Origin: Sisyra terminalis
Taxonomy: Eukaryota > Arthropoda > Insecta > Neuroptera > Sisyridae
Length of the DNA: 64,000 nucleotides
Direction: 5' to 3'
Assembly (NCBI GenBank): GCA_958496175.1
Contig: OY292274.1
Coordinates: 58,538,630-58,602,629 of the forward strand
Positions 24,247-36,542 of the stretch are shown here, in pieces. The position numbers and the translations under genes are program-made. The notes below the pieces were generated by a model. That model made no database searches. It had not been told where the DNA came from and saw nothing but the letters and a program-made list of their open reading frames with translations. Each line of letters starts with the position of its first letter. The stretch's first letter is position 1.

Positions 24247-25158
24247 ATGAGTTTGCGGCAAAAGGTATGTTATAGTTTTAGATTCGATAACCTTTAATTA
24301 AATTATATTTTTAACCACATACTTTCTCTTAAGACATGCTTGAATAATTGGCAATCCTTTACTTACAATATGGGTTCATATTGCTCTAAATTTTCTCATT
24401 TTCAATATGTATTTTTTCGCCATTTAATAAATATTTTTTAATTTGTATTTTTTTAATTTTTTTTTTAGAATGATCAATCACATTTGTTATTTGATCCGTC
24501 GCTCTTGGAAAGATTAGATTTCAACACCAGCGGGGTAAAATTTTCGCCGCCAATTTCCGCGATTAATCCGGGTGAACCATGGCTTTGTGTTCGTCCATTG
24601 AGTACCAACGATTATGATAAAGGTTTCACAGAACTTCTTTCCCAACTTACCAAAGTTGGGAATATTACAAGAGAGGATTTCCTAAGTTTGTATTGGTTTA
24701 CGATTATGGTTTTACCATTCTATCAAATTTATGTTTCACAGAGAGGTTTTTCGAAATGAAATCGCAAGGATGTTATTACATAACTGTGATTGAAGATACT
24801 AGATCCGGGAGAATTATTGGGAGTGCTACGTTGGTGACTGAAATGAAGTTTATCCACGATTGTGGTATGCGTGGCCGACTTGAAGATGTAGTTGTAAATG
24901 AGACTTATCGAGGAAAACAACTAGGAAAATTGTAAAAACTTTACATTTTGAAAAATCAATGTACTAAACAAAAAATGTTTCAGAATTGTTGTAACAGTTA
25001 CTCTTCTATCAAAAGTATTAGGATGCTACAAAATGACTTTGGAGTGTAAGGATAAGCTTATCCCATTCTATAAATCACTGGGGTATAAATTGGAGCCTGG
25101 TAATTCTAACTCCATGAGTGTACGCTACGAAAATACCATGGCTGAAGGACCATCCTGA
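24247..25158 (+). CDS. GNPNAT1: Glucosamine-6-phosphate N-acetyltransferase
   Basis: Exons 24247-24264, 24469-24685, 24742-24931, 24984-25158; joined they give 199 residues, close to the usual length of the animal enzyme (about 184-210). It transfers acetyl from acetyl-CoA to glucosamine-6-phosphate in the cytosol, a committed step toward UDP-GlcNAc for chitin, glycoproteins and GPI anchors. The GNAT fold shows as YYITVIEDTRSGRIIGSATL, then FIHDCGMRGRLEDVVV, the acetyl-CoA loop YRGKQLGKL, and the C-terminal LGCYKMTLEC and PFYKSLGYK. The first exon codes only six residues. The second intron (56 bp) uses a GTTTGT donor. Poly(A) signals AATAAA lie near 25290-25316. Confidence 0.95.
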
Positions 25159-26612
25159 CAATTAGCCGTCAACACTACCAACAAAGCCAAACTGTAGATA
25201 TAAAATGTAAAAACCTGTCGTCTTCTTATGTTATTCTAAAAAAAAATTTATCCCATGGATTATTGCGTGGCTATCTAAAAAAATATATATTCAATAAACA
25301 TAACAAATAATAAATAAATGAATTGCAAAATATGTAATTATTTCATTAATATTAGACCGCATATTTTATGACGCTATTAAACTTTTATTTTATCCCGATA
25401 AAAATTTTAATTGCAACTGATAAGCAACTAGGTTAAAATGAAACTGATTTTTTACTTTAAACGTTATGAAGACGATTTTTACATTTATATAATCAAATAG
25501 ATACAGTTTTCCTATTGTAGTGTTGACGCTTCGGATTTTTTATTGATCGTAATTTTAATTTTTGGGTTTGAAGAGATCGTTGGTGCAATGAAGGATTATA
25601 TTTTTATTAATTATAGAATACTTTAAGAAGTACTAATTGAGAAGAAAGTGTAATATTGACTCTGAAAAATAAAAATTCATTAAAAAAAATTTTTTTTGGT
25701 TAGTTTTGCGTATTTTTTATTTTAATTTATATACAATTATTCCATTAAAAATTAAAATAGAAATGATAAAAGGTACTATCAACAGATTTTCTCTACATGT
25801 TAGGTTTTCGCACATTTAATTATTACTAATTTTTATTTAAATATTTCAAAAAATTATTGATACCATAATACACAACACTGAAACGAAATTATCATTTTTC
25901 ATGGAATATAGCACAATTATTTACAGTTATGATTATAATGATTGACTATTAAACTCTTTTTTAATAATAATTGCGCAATTACTAATTTTTTTTTGATTAT
26001 ATTCCTCATTTTTTTGATTATTTTCTTTTCGTATTGTAGTACTTGTAATATATAAACGTATATAAATTTATCATTATCTTTTTTATATAATAAAATAATA
26101 TCCTCCTTAATTAATTCATTTTAATTTTTAGGACAATTTCACTCCTATTATTAGGATTTTTTTAATTTATAAATTTATTGAAGTAAAAAATTCTATTCGT
26201 CATTGGAATGAGAACTCAAAAAAATTATAATTAGAAGAATGAATGATTGGTGTTACACTATCATAAGTTTGAACAAAGCAGTCTTACAAATTAGTTCATC
26301 ATGTTAAAATATCTGCAGACCGTTACGATTTATTAATTAGACTAGGAAAAGAAAAGCAATCGACTTCATTCGCTTAAAATTTGAACATATCTAAATTATT
26401 TTGGATTAAAATTCAATTAGCTTATATTGTAATAACAAATTACATTATGGCCATTTCTAGTATTATGTTTCACATAATCATCATAAAGCTTATAATTTAA
26501 TTTGGTAAAAGTTTACTTTAATGATATGATATCAGACATTTTTCTTCATTATTTAAAACATCACAGGTTTTACTTAAGGATTTCTATTAACGAGTTTTAT
26601 ATGCCCTGTATA
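25159..26612. other. Intergenic gap between convergent genes
   Basis: AT-rich sequence between the 3' ends of GNPNAT1 (+) and SCYL1 (-). It contains 3' UTRs and AATAAA-type poly(A) signals, and no further gene that I can support. Confidence 0.5.
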
Positions 26613-29600
26613 TTAGATTTTTTTAGCACCGAGTTTCATTGCCCCACCTGTTGTTGCTCTGTTTGCTTTTCTGGCTTCCAATTCTTTTTGCCGCTGTAAT
26701 TTACGTTCCTCCCGTTTTTTCCTTGCTTCTTCTAGTTTATTGTTCCCTATTTTAAATTTTTAATGATTTAATTTTTGAAGTTTTTATATGAAATTGGAAT
26801 TTACCTGGTGTTTCTAATGGCTCAAATTCACAATCTTCCCAACTATTTTGAGAGGCTTTATGTGGTAATCTGTGGGTGGCATCATTTCCATCACTACCAA
26901 CTTTGATGATAGAATCTTCGGGTACCGGAGAAAAATCTGATGAATTCCATGTTTCACTTGGTGATGCCAGCTCAACCTAACATAATATTTTAATGATATT
27001 TAAAAAAAATGAAATTACATATTTACTTACTGGTTCTTCTTCCAAGCTGCCCCATTCTTCATTATCCCATCCATCAACATTATTTGCTGGAGTAAGTCGA
27101 TTACTAGGAGTGGTGGAATGAGGCCGAGATTCTCCAGGAGTGTCCATATCTCCCCAATTATCATTATCACCCCAATGATCATCGTAATCCGATACTGAAT
27201 CATTACCTTTGCTTCCTTCTTCTTGCTCTAAAGAAGTCATTGAAGTAACACTAGACGTGGTAGTTGAAATACTACTACTTGAGGGTTGTTCTAGAAAAAT
27301 TAATTATGTAAATTAATCAAATTATAATTTTAACATTTAGTTGAAATTTAAGCAGTTATTATACACTGTAGGGTTCTGCAATGAAAAACAAACTTGTAAC
27401 TTTTTAGAGTTCTGCAAAAGAAGAGAAAAGAACCATAAAGGTTGCTGTCTTTTGGTCTACCAAGACTACCTTTAGTTTCAAATTTTTTTGAGTTTTCCTG
27501 ATATTTGTAATAGATATTCGGCAAAAATGTTCCAGTTGTGGAATCCATGGTAGAAAAATAATCTACGTACCAACAAGTTTGAACGAAACCGTCGATGTGC
27601 GAAAGAAACTTTTAGTAATTAGTTTGAAGGAATTGCGGAACCCTACTAAATGTGTTATATTTTTAATATACGATGACATAAGAAAATACTCTATGTCTTT
27701 TGGGATATTTTTTTGGAAACTACCCAATAGTCTACTTTACTTTTAATTTGCCTACAAATACATTAAAGGAAAACTAGCACATACCAAGGGACCCAGGTTT
27801 GCTAAGTGTCTTACTAGACAAAGGATTTAGAGATGACTTTACGGTATCTGATTGACTACGATAAAATTTAGCAGTTACGGCTGTAACGGCCCAACCAGCC
27901 CAAGTAGCTGCTGCATTACTTAAACTGGGAGTAGCAGTATTAACGTCAGCTTCTAAAATTAAAAACAATAACAAGCAAATTTATATTCATTCATTGTAAG
28001 ATTGTAAGCAAAAACTTACCCATGCTTTCACGTAAACTTGGTTCTTCTGAAACTTTTTCCAGTTTGCCTAAAAATCCTTTGATTGTACGAAATACTGAAT
28101 CCCGAACCATTTTCTCTGGATCACAAGTTAAATGGCATAACGCTGGTAAGATTCTAGTAGCTACATCATTCAAGAGAAAATATTGTTGTGTGGCAGCAAA
28201 AGCTAAAATGCCTAAAGCCAAAAAAATTGATTTTAAAGAAATTTAATTTATTAAAATTGTTTAATTATATTACCTGCATTTCTAGCTGGCGGAAAAGGAT
28301 CTCGCATAGCTCGTATAAAAGCTGATATTAAAACTTTTTGCCTAATTTGGGGATGCAAATGTTGAGCTACTTTCCCTAAGCATACTGTTGTATTTGTTCG
28401 AATTCCCCCTTGATCATCTTTTGCTTGTAGGCGAGCAAAATGACGAAGAACTTCTACATTTAAATTGTTATAATTCAACTTTGGCGCTAGATGCATTATA
28501 GACTAAAATTTTAAAATCTCATTATTTTTTTTAAATATACCTAATTTTACGAAAAAACGAACTTTTATTGTTTGCTCTCTAATGGTGGCATTTGTATCGA
28601 AAAAGCCGTGAGCAATTTGTGGAAATATTTGATCATTAACAGTATTCGTTTGTAAATGACCAATAAAGTGTTCGATTTGTTGCAACAACCGAGAACGAGT
28701 CGCACGGTCGTTACTAGTGAAAAGTTTTACTACACAAGGAACAATTTTTTTCTGATATTCAGGTTCATCCAAAAGCCTCCCTAATTTAAACATAGGTGCT
28801 AAGACCGCCGAACCTGCGTCACCATATTCAAACGCTGTTATTAATTGAGGCAAAATTTTTGATTTACAAACATTTTCTGGAAAATTATCAAGTTGTGAGG
28901 TCAAATTAGAGAAAAATCTGTTTTTCTCATTTTTATCCTTGATTTGAATTTCCTCGAGAAATAGCAATGCGTCTACTAAATCATTTTTGAAATAGCCACC
29001 TTGTTTACGGCAACGGGTAATAATATCAGCCGGATTTGGTCGAGACACAGGGTTGGACCCTACTAATTCACAATATAATGCCCCCACTTGCTTTGGAATC
29101 TGGAATAATTTTAAAAAAATGAGAACATGTCGGAAATGTATAATTTATTATGACTTTTACATGTTCGAGCATTTTTAGTGAAGATTGCTGCTGTAACGGT
29201 CCATTGAAAATTTCCCAAATTAGACATCCTAAGCCCCACATATCCGTTGAACTGTGAAATTATTTTAGAAAAAAATACATTTAAATGAGTTTAACGTTTT
29301 GTCATTTGCTTATTACTTATTCCGTTTCTTATTATTTTAATTATTTGTTGTTTTAGAATTTCATCCCTTATCTAATCTTATTACCTAATCTATTTTTTCT
29401 TGGGACATATTATATAAAAAATATTAATAAAAACACTAAGCAAAAATACACATACAATAATATAAAAATACATACCATTTTGTTATGTTCCTCTGTTTCG
29501 CTAGATCATTTTTTTCTGGGGGGTCATATAAGCCTAGAGCTGGTGTAACTTTTATTGGAAGTGGACTTGTACTTGACGTGTCTTGAACTCCTGCTATATA

Positions 29601-31927
29601 CTCCACACCACTTAATTTCCATTCTCCAGATGAATTTACGAACACAGACCAAATATTGACGTTATTATGTCGTAAATTGCAATCGTTATTTAAGAACGAT
29701 AAAGCTCTCTAATTTGAACAAACATAAATTCAGCCTTTGTTATTATTACTATAAGTAGGTTTTTTGTGGTCAAAATGAATTCAAATTATTTTTCGCAAGA
29801 ATAAAACAATACATCTATTTGGGAATCTAAGATGTTTAACCGGTTTTTCAATATATTTCAAGTATGAACTCTTTAATGACTATTGTGTAAAAATTCTTCC
29901 AATATTTTAATAAATGCTATTGAAAAAACGATTGTTTTTAAAATTCTCTACTTTGTTAATTTATTTAAATGTTTAAAATGAAAAATCAATGAAAATAGAA
30001 CAGTCTTCAATGTTGAGATATATTAAATACTGCTTAGGCCTTAGAGTCTAAATAAGAAACATTAAAATGCACTTGGAAATAAACATTGTTAACTTCATTA
30101 AATCAAATATAAAGTTTGATACTTTGAACTATTAAGTTAATTAGATTAAATCTACCCTCAGCGGACTCAAACCACTCCCAAACTATAATTCTAGATCCTC
30201 TACTGATAATTGGTATTAGCTTTACTGTTTAATACTCTATTTTTAAAGGTCAAGTATTCATTTTAAAGCTTACTTATTCTAAGGTACCATTTTTTTTCTA
30301 TTTAAACAAAACTAATATAATGTTTCCTCTGTTCATTAGAAAGTGCTTTTAAATGTAATCTAATTCAAACCTAGAATTACGCTAAAAAAAATTGAAATAA
30401 TGTTTTTATCTAACTATTTTCTTAAAAATGGAAAACTATATATAGTAAAGTTATCGTCGGTTTTCTCTTTTTTCAGGCAAGCAATAACTATCCTAGGAAC
30501 GCTATAGCTAAACCAACCATCAAGCATTAGGAAACAAACAATAACGGGATGTTTCAGTTAATGTATACCAAGAAAGAAACGTTTCGAATCTCAGAATTGG
30601 CAAGATTACATTTCTTCCGACGCCACGATATTTTGACGGATTCTTATAATTCTCGACGAAAAAAAACGAAAATGAAGAATACATTTTTTCGATATCTTGT
30701 CTAATTTACGAAATATTGACCCCTAAAAATGGAAAAATGAATTGATTTTTTACACTTTTTTAGACTGATTTCTCAGGATTTTCATGAAAAAGAAGGTAAA
30801 TGTTTACTACCGTAGCTTCACCATTTATTTTTGTGCAAAAAAACTATGTACAAGGATTCCACGGGCGAAGTCCCGGTGAGGATTGAGGAGCGTCACTCAT
30901 ATCTGTATATATTGCATTTTCGATTTTGTTTTTAATTTAATTCGCGAGTCAGTCAGGCCAAAATTAAATAAACATCTCATTTTTTTCTTTTTTTGGGGGG
31001 CTTCGCCCCCCCCCCAATCCTCACCGAGGCTTCGCCCCTGGACCCCTTATTTATGTTTTTTTTTGCAGAAATAATTGATGGAGCTACGGTTGTAAACATT
31101 TACCTATTTTTTTCATGCAAATCTTGATAAATCCGTCTAAAAAAGCGAAAAAGATTAATTAATTTTTCCATTTTTAGGGGTCGATGTTTCGTAAACTAAG
31201 CGAGGTATCGAAAAATTTTATTCTTCATTTTCGTTTTTTTTCGTCGAGATCTATAAGAATCTGTTAAAACATCGTGGCGCTAGAAGAATCGTAGTACCCC
31301 CTCAGAACTAAATTGAACCGCTAAGAAAGAAATCACTAAAGTAACGCCGGTAACGAATGTATACGGTCACATTATGGTAAATTACCAACGAAAGATTGTG
31401 CTATTCTAAAGTCTTTGGCATTCCATCTAATGTTAAATTTCTTGCGAAAAACTTGAAATAATCCGGCATTTCTACTTTGAATACAATCATACCGTAATTT
31501 GAAATATTCCCCATGCTAAATACAAGTCGCGTTGAAGTCCATCTAAGTTTAATCGCACCAAATGTGAACATAATGGCTCTACGCCTTCAGTGGCTAAATA
31601 CAATATTTTCTCCGTTTCTAAACTATCAATATACGTTAAAATACTTGGATGGCGTAAAGTTTTCAATCGTTTAACAGCCGATTTGGCTATTTCGAACTGG
31701 GTATCAGAATTGTTGTGAACATCGAATACAAAGACGGACACTTCTTCGGTTAGTCCCTGTTTGGTGAAAAAATAGATTAGGATATCTGCATTTCGATAGT
31801 ACGTAAAACGAACCTTTTTCTTGGCTTTGTGCAAAGACCATATACTTCTGTCTTGCAACGAAGGGATGACATCACCAATTTCAAACGGGAAATCTTTTGA
31901 TGGATCCCGAGAGAAAAACGACCACAT
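26613..31927 (-). CDS. SCYL1: SCYL1-type N-terminal kinase-like protein (yata homologue)
   Basis: Exons on the minus strand: 31927-31814, 31756-31493, 29708-29476, 29251-29161, 29099-28563, 28502-28274, 28211-28020, 27952-27785, 27290-27031, 26976-26805, 26746-26613; 797 residues, as in other SCYL1 proteins. SCYL1 is a catalytically inactive kinase that binds COPI and Arf and supports Golgi-to-ER traffic; Drosophila yata is its homologue. Seen here: the family start [18 protein letters not shown], a pseudokinase domain in which the HRD position reads LRHNN and no DFG is present, a HEAT-repeat block from about residue 250 to 540, a WAGWAV segment, acidic linkers with repeated DNWGD, and a basic coiled C-terminus ([17 protein letters not shown]) ending GAKKI. 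The first intron (57 bp) has no stop and is a multiple of three. Confidence 0.95.
27368..27646. mobile_element. MITE in a SCYL1 intron
   Basis: The ends GTAGGGTTCTGCAA (27368) and TTGCGGAACCCTAC (to 27646) are inverted copies with one mismatch. The element is about 280 bp, non-coding, and lies inside the intron between the SCYL1 exons ending at 27785 and starting at 27290. The only open frames in it are chance ones. Confidence 0.6.
30600..31310. mobile_element. Palindromic MITE in the long SCYL1 intron
   Basis: Two arms of roughly 250 bp face each other: the left one contains CGCCACGATATTTTGACGGA, CGACGAAAAAAAACGAAAAT and ACGAAATATTGACCCCTAAA, and each has a diverged complement in the right arm (31038-31300). 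Near the centre lie complementary GGTGAGGATTGAG / CAATCCTCACCG blocks and G- and C-runs around GGCTTCGCCCC. Another member of the family begins at 63899. It sits in the intron between SCYL1 exons 2 and 3. Confidence 0.75.
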
Positions 31928-32810
31928 TGTTACTCACAGGATTAAATAATTAAATATTGAACAAGGATCAGTGGTCGATATTTGAAAACATAACCTGCCA
32001 CCGTCACACATTTGACGTTTCCATATGTAGTAATTAGGCATTGTTGCCAACAGTTGCCGATAACCAGCCGAGAGTTAAAGCAAATTGGCAACATTGAACA
32101 ATTAAACTTTAAAGTTTAAAAACATTTCCTGTCTTTGCTATGCTAATTCAATTCAAATTATTTGAGGATTAGAACTTTTAAAGACCTCTTTTTTCAAATA
32201 TTTATCTAAACTATTTCAATTAAATTGATTAAATTTGAAATTTTCAAACAAGGAAATGCAACCGTATAAACGTCTCCATAAATACACAGAAATAGACCAA
32301 TAAAACTGCCGGTAGTAAATTGAATTTGTAAATTTTCAACATATTGAAGCAATTAATAAATTAAGGTAATTATTTTTAAATTCACATATGTAACAAATTC
32401 GTGATTTGCTCATATAACTTTCCTGCTGTAAAACGTGTTATTTAATGGCTATGAAAAGGATTTGTTACAAATCAAGTTACATGCATAATTAACTGTAAAC
32501 CACACGTATAAACAGTTAGGATTTGTGTTTCAAGTTTTCAAGATTACTGTAATATTAAGACAATATTACTGAAATATTTAAAAGTATTAATTGCATAAGG
32601 GAAGCATGTAAGTTGATAAAAATTTACCATAGCGATTTGTATATTTTTTATAAATATTTACATTAAATGACTTTGACATTTTAAATGTCATTGTCTCCGT
32701 CTGTTTTGGACTGTTTTCAGAATGACAGTGAAAATATAATGTTGACACATATATCTTTTGATATTTTTAGTTTGATGAAAAGGCAGTTTTGAAGAATATA
32801 AACAAACAAA
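31928..32810. other. Divergent promoter region between SCYL1 and the C14orf119 homologue
   Basis: The start codons of the minus-strand SCYL1 and plus-strand C14orf119 genes are 883 bp apart, so the gap should carry both promoters. I see no TATA box in a convincing position on either side and no other gene. Confidence 0.4.
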
Positions 32811-35069
32811 ATGTCGCAAAGCCCAGATGCTCAATTAAGATATATTGTTCAATGGTTTGAAGAATGGAGTGATTTACAAAGGAGTGATTTTATTCCTGTG
32901 ATGGCTGAAATATTGGCGAATGCTGCTTATGTTAACGGAATTGTTAACAGCATTTCGGGAATCAATTGCAACGATAAACCAATGTCTCTATTTGAATGCA
33001 GGGTATGTACTTAGAACAAATAGTTAACTTATGACTCCTGTACGAGTTATCTTAAATATCCATAACAAAATACCTGATAACTAAATATCCTGGACAAAAT
33101 ATTTGCTTAAAAAAATTACAAAATGATTCATTGCTAATTTTTATTAATTAACAATATTCGTCATCATCTAGCTGGTGCCATTTTTTTTAAATAGACTAGT
33201 AATTTCATAGTAGGAAAATAAAAATTTGGAAATCAGCGCTTATTTTAAGAACAGTAGCGGATCCAGAATTTCAGTTTGGCAAATAATTCATCCCACTAAC
33301 GATAGGTTTATCAAGATAATGAAAAAAGTACACATAATACAGGGCTCAGATGATAGAGGCCCGTTAGCCATCCCTGGATAGAGACATTTCGATACCCATA
33401 AGGTATCGATACTTATTCATTTACAAGTAAGTAGTACTCAAATTGTTTTTGATACTACTCATATGAGTACGCTGAAAGTATCGATACTTACTCATGTCGA
33501 TACATTTTTTTATATTTTAATGGCACTAATATAAACAGGCAAAAATGTCTTGGGTGTGATTGATATTCCCTTTTTTAACAAATTCCAAAATAACAGCCAA
33601 AGATTTATTAATTACAAGTAAATTGAAAACATACACAGAAAAACATATCACTTAAGCAAAAAACACTGTTGCATCCAGATTGCCCAAAAGCAGTACTTAC
33701 TCTGGGTATCTTTCGGGGACAATCTGTTCCATTAAAAAAATGTATCGATATAAATATCGATACTTTAAGTGTACTCATATAAGTAGTATCAAAAAAAAAA
33801 CAATTTGAGTACTACTTAAATTAGTAAGTATCGATACCTTATGGGTGTCGGTACGTCTTTATCCAGAGGTGACTAAGAGGCCTCTCTATCACCTGAGCCT
33901 CGTATTATGTGTGCTTTTTTGAATATCTTGATAAACCTATCGTTAGTGGGGTGGAGTCTTTGCCAAACTCAAGTTCTGAATCCGTTACTGTTCTTAAAAT
34001 AAGAATTAACTTTTGATGTTTATGACATTGTTGTATCTGCCTTGGAAAATAAGCACTCACTTGGAACTGAAGTTGTGACAACAATTAAATACAATTAAAT
34101 GTTGTAGGGCAAACTTATATAAGCAGGAAAATATTATTTTAATTTCATCCCATTCCACAAATGGGTTGCTTTTGAGTGATACGACCGGATTAAATAAATA
34201 AAGAGAAACCTCCTCACCCTGGTGCGTTTTCTTTTCTTTTTCTTTTTTTGTGCCCATGTGCTAGCTCCTTATAGTTTTTCCATAAATCTTATTCAAGTTG
34301 TTTAATCAAAGTTTTGGGACTGGGCTATTTAGTTGTTCTATAACCAAAGTGTAAAACATATAAACAAATTGTAAAGTAACATTTGTTTAGTTTGGTTCGA
34401 TTCGATACCAACTACTTTCGTTTTGATAGTAATTAGTATCGCAAGATTTATATCGATGCTAAAAGTATTTGGTATCGAAACAAAAGTATCGAGTACATAC
34501 TCATGTTTACTTATATCGGAATGTTCCTACCTCTGAATCCACTACTTTTCAAGAGTGCTAATAACAAATGAGCTTTGGTATACATACTGGAAATATAGAG
34601 TCCAGGATTGATATTAATAACTCTCATTAGTGAGATATCCGCTTTTATTGATCTAAAAATCGTTTTTTGAGTATTGAGCAATTTTTTTTAAGAAAAACTC
34701 ATTCAGAAACCTTTACATATTTCATGGTAATCAACAAAACTACACAAATTATTTCATTATTTGTTTTAAATTGTATATGGTGGATATTAGGTCCAAAGAT
34801 ATTTTATTACGTTTATATTATTGAGTTTTTTTTATCTACTTATCTTTATTCCTTCAAAATGAATTATTTAATAAAATATATGCATCATTAAAATTTTTCA
34901 GGTAAAACTTTTTCGAGAATGGTATCAACAATGGACTGCAGAACATAAAGACCGTTTGATGCAGCAAATATCGGACATAGATCCCGATTTTGCTGAGAAA
35001 TTAAACAAGGAAATTCAAAATGGACATGTCGTTGAAAATGGTGTTGATTTTGCTGATAATGAAGTTTAA
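32811..35069 (+). CDS. C14orf119-family protein
   Basis: Two exons, 32811-33002 and 34902-35069, joined in phase 0, give 119 residues. The protein matches the animal family typified by human C14orf119: an N-terminal IVQWFEEWSDLQRSDFI, a middle MSLFECRVKLFREWYQQWT across the splice junction, and DPDFAEKLNKEI near the end. The human protein is about 20 residues longer at the N-terminus. Its function is not established; it is a small soluble helical protein with paired W-rich segments. The 1.9 kb intron carries a foldback MITE. It faces SCYL1 head to head and ZFYVE26 tail to tail. Confidence 0.85.
33239..34003. mobile_element. Foldback element with (T)ATCGATAC-rich arms
   Basis: Arms of about 250 bp are inverted copies: the left arm begins CTTATTTTAAGAACAGTAGC and the right ends CCGTTACTGTTCTTAAAATAAG. 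Inner pairs include AACGATAGGTTTATCAAGAT, AGGTATCGATACTTA and AGTAGTACTCAAATTGTTTT with their complements. The words CAGTAGCGGATCCAG at the ends resemble hAT termini, but no 8 bp direct duplication is visible outside them. It lies wholly within the intron of the C14orf119 homologue and contains many TATCGATA-like words. Confidence 0.8.
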
Positions 35070-36542
35070 AAGTATCGATAACTAATTTTATTTTAATCTC
35101 AAAGCTACGTATAACCAATTCGTGTTCCTCTTTAAGCCCTTTCAAATTTCTAATGTTTATTTTAATTGAAATATTGCATTTTAAGAGTTTTATTTTTAGT
35201 TATGTTAAGAAAAAAAGTAATTTTATTCACTTTATCTATCTCGAATATTGTGATCCCATACTTATATATTTTTTTAGTTTTTTTCTTCTTGAAATATCTA
35301 TTAATTTGTACTAAAAAAAGCTATTTTTGTGATTAATATCTTGAATTATATCAGTTTTCTTCGTTGACAGCTTAGCAATATTTTAAAGCCCTCCAGATCA
35401 TTTCAGTTATTCTACTTATTTTAATTTGATATGAAATTATAGACTGGTATTGGTTAAAATTGTTAATTTTTAAGATTAACTCAATTTAAACATTTACTGT
35501 GAAACTAGAATACAAACGGCGCAATTATTTTACCTACTTTCTTTTCAGGAGGGGTGTGTATTTTATAAACTTATAAACGTTTTACAGTTAAAAAGGTATG
35601 GTTTATCAGAGGTGAATATATTGTTTTTAAAGTAAACCCTTAATACTCATGTATATTCCAGTAACTCATTATCATATATTGTCATATTCGTAGTCATAGT
35701 AGTAGCCACATTGCCCTATATGTTATAATCAGGTTGAGGAACAACAAACCATTTGAAAAACCACATGCGGGTCGTTTGGTTACCCTTGAAGTATGTAATA
35801 ATATGTTAAATTTTTCTATGGAATATTTTTTTCCACAGGATTACTGATGAACAGAAATAACCAGCTTTTAATATAAACCAGTTACGACCTCTACTACATA
35901 TACCTTGTGTAGCTTACTGGTGCATCTACCTACTACTACTACTACGCATTTAATCAAATAGTAAATAAAAAAGAAGATAAATCCGGTTACAATCGTTTTT
36001 TTTTAAATTTAATCATAGTCGCTTTTTAATGTTTTAGTTTTTGGTTACTTTAGGATGCTAAATACTCCAACAAACTAAGAAATATTATTTTTGTCAACGG
36101 CTTGGTCACCTCTGAAACTAATTGGCTTTTGTGCTTTCGTTTTAAGAATCCTAGGTCAAATTTTATGAGTCAATGTAATTAATGAAACATCCATACACTC
36201 CCATTCATCATTTAAGATTTAGGGTCAAGTTTTACAATGATACGCGATGTATTCGAAGTTTTATAGTACTTGAATAATTGTTAGTTTGTAATATCTTTTA
36301 ACATTTAGATTGTTGGCTCGAATATAAACACATTGTTAGAAATCATACTTATATCTTTGTAAAAAATTATAATTTTATGAATTTTATTTAAATCGAGTCT
36401 TTACAAGTGTTTTATTTATAATATAATGTATTGAATAAAAATTTATTAAAGAATTATTTTTACTTTATAACTATCTTTACTATAAAAATATATTTCCAAT
36501 TAGCTCTGCTCTATGATTATTTATAGTTTCTGTAGGTAAATT
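35070..36542. other. Intergenic gap between convergent genes
   Basis: 3' UTRs of the C14orf119 homologue (+) and ZFYVE26 (-) and spacer. An AATAAA at about 35964 could serve the plus-strand gene; the ZFYVE26 stop codon itself overlaps an AATAAATAAA run on the minus strand. No other gene recognised. Confidence 0.45.

Noticed and set aside
27348..27548. A 66-codon open frame in the SCYL1 region as an extra exon.
   Set aside because: It lies inside an intron and overlaps a MITE; SCYL1 is complete without it.
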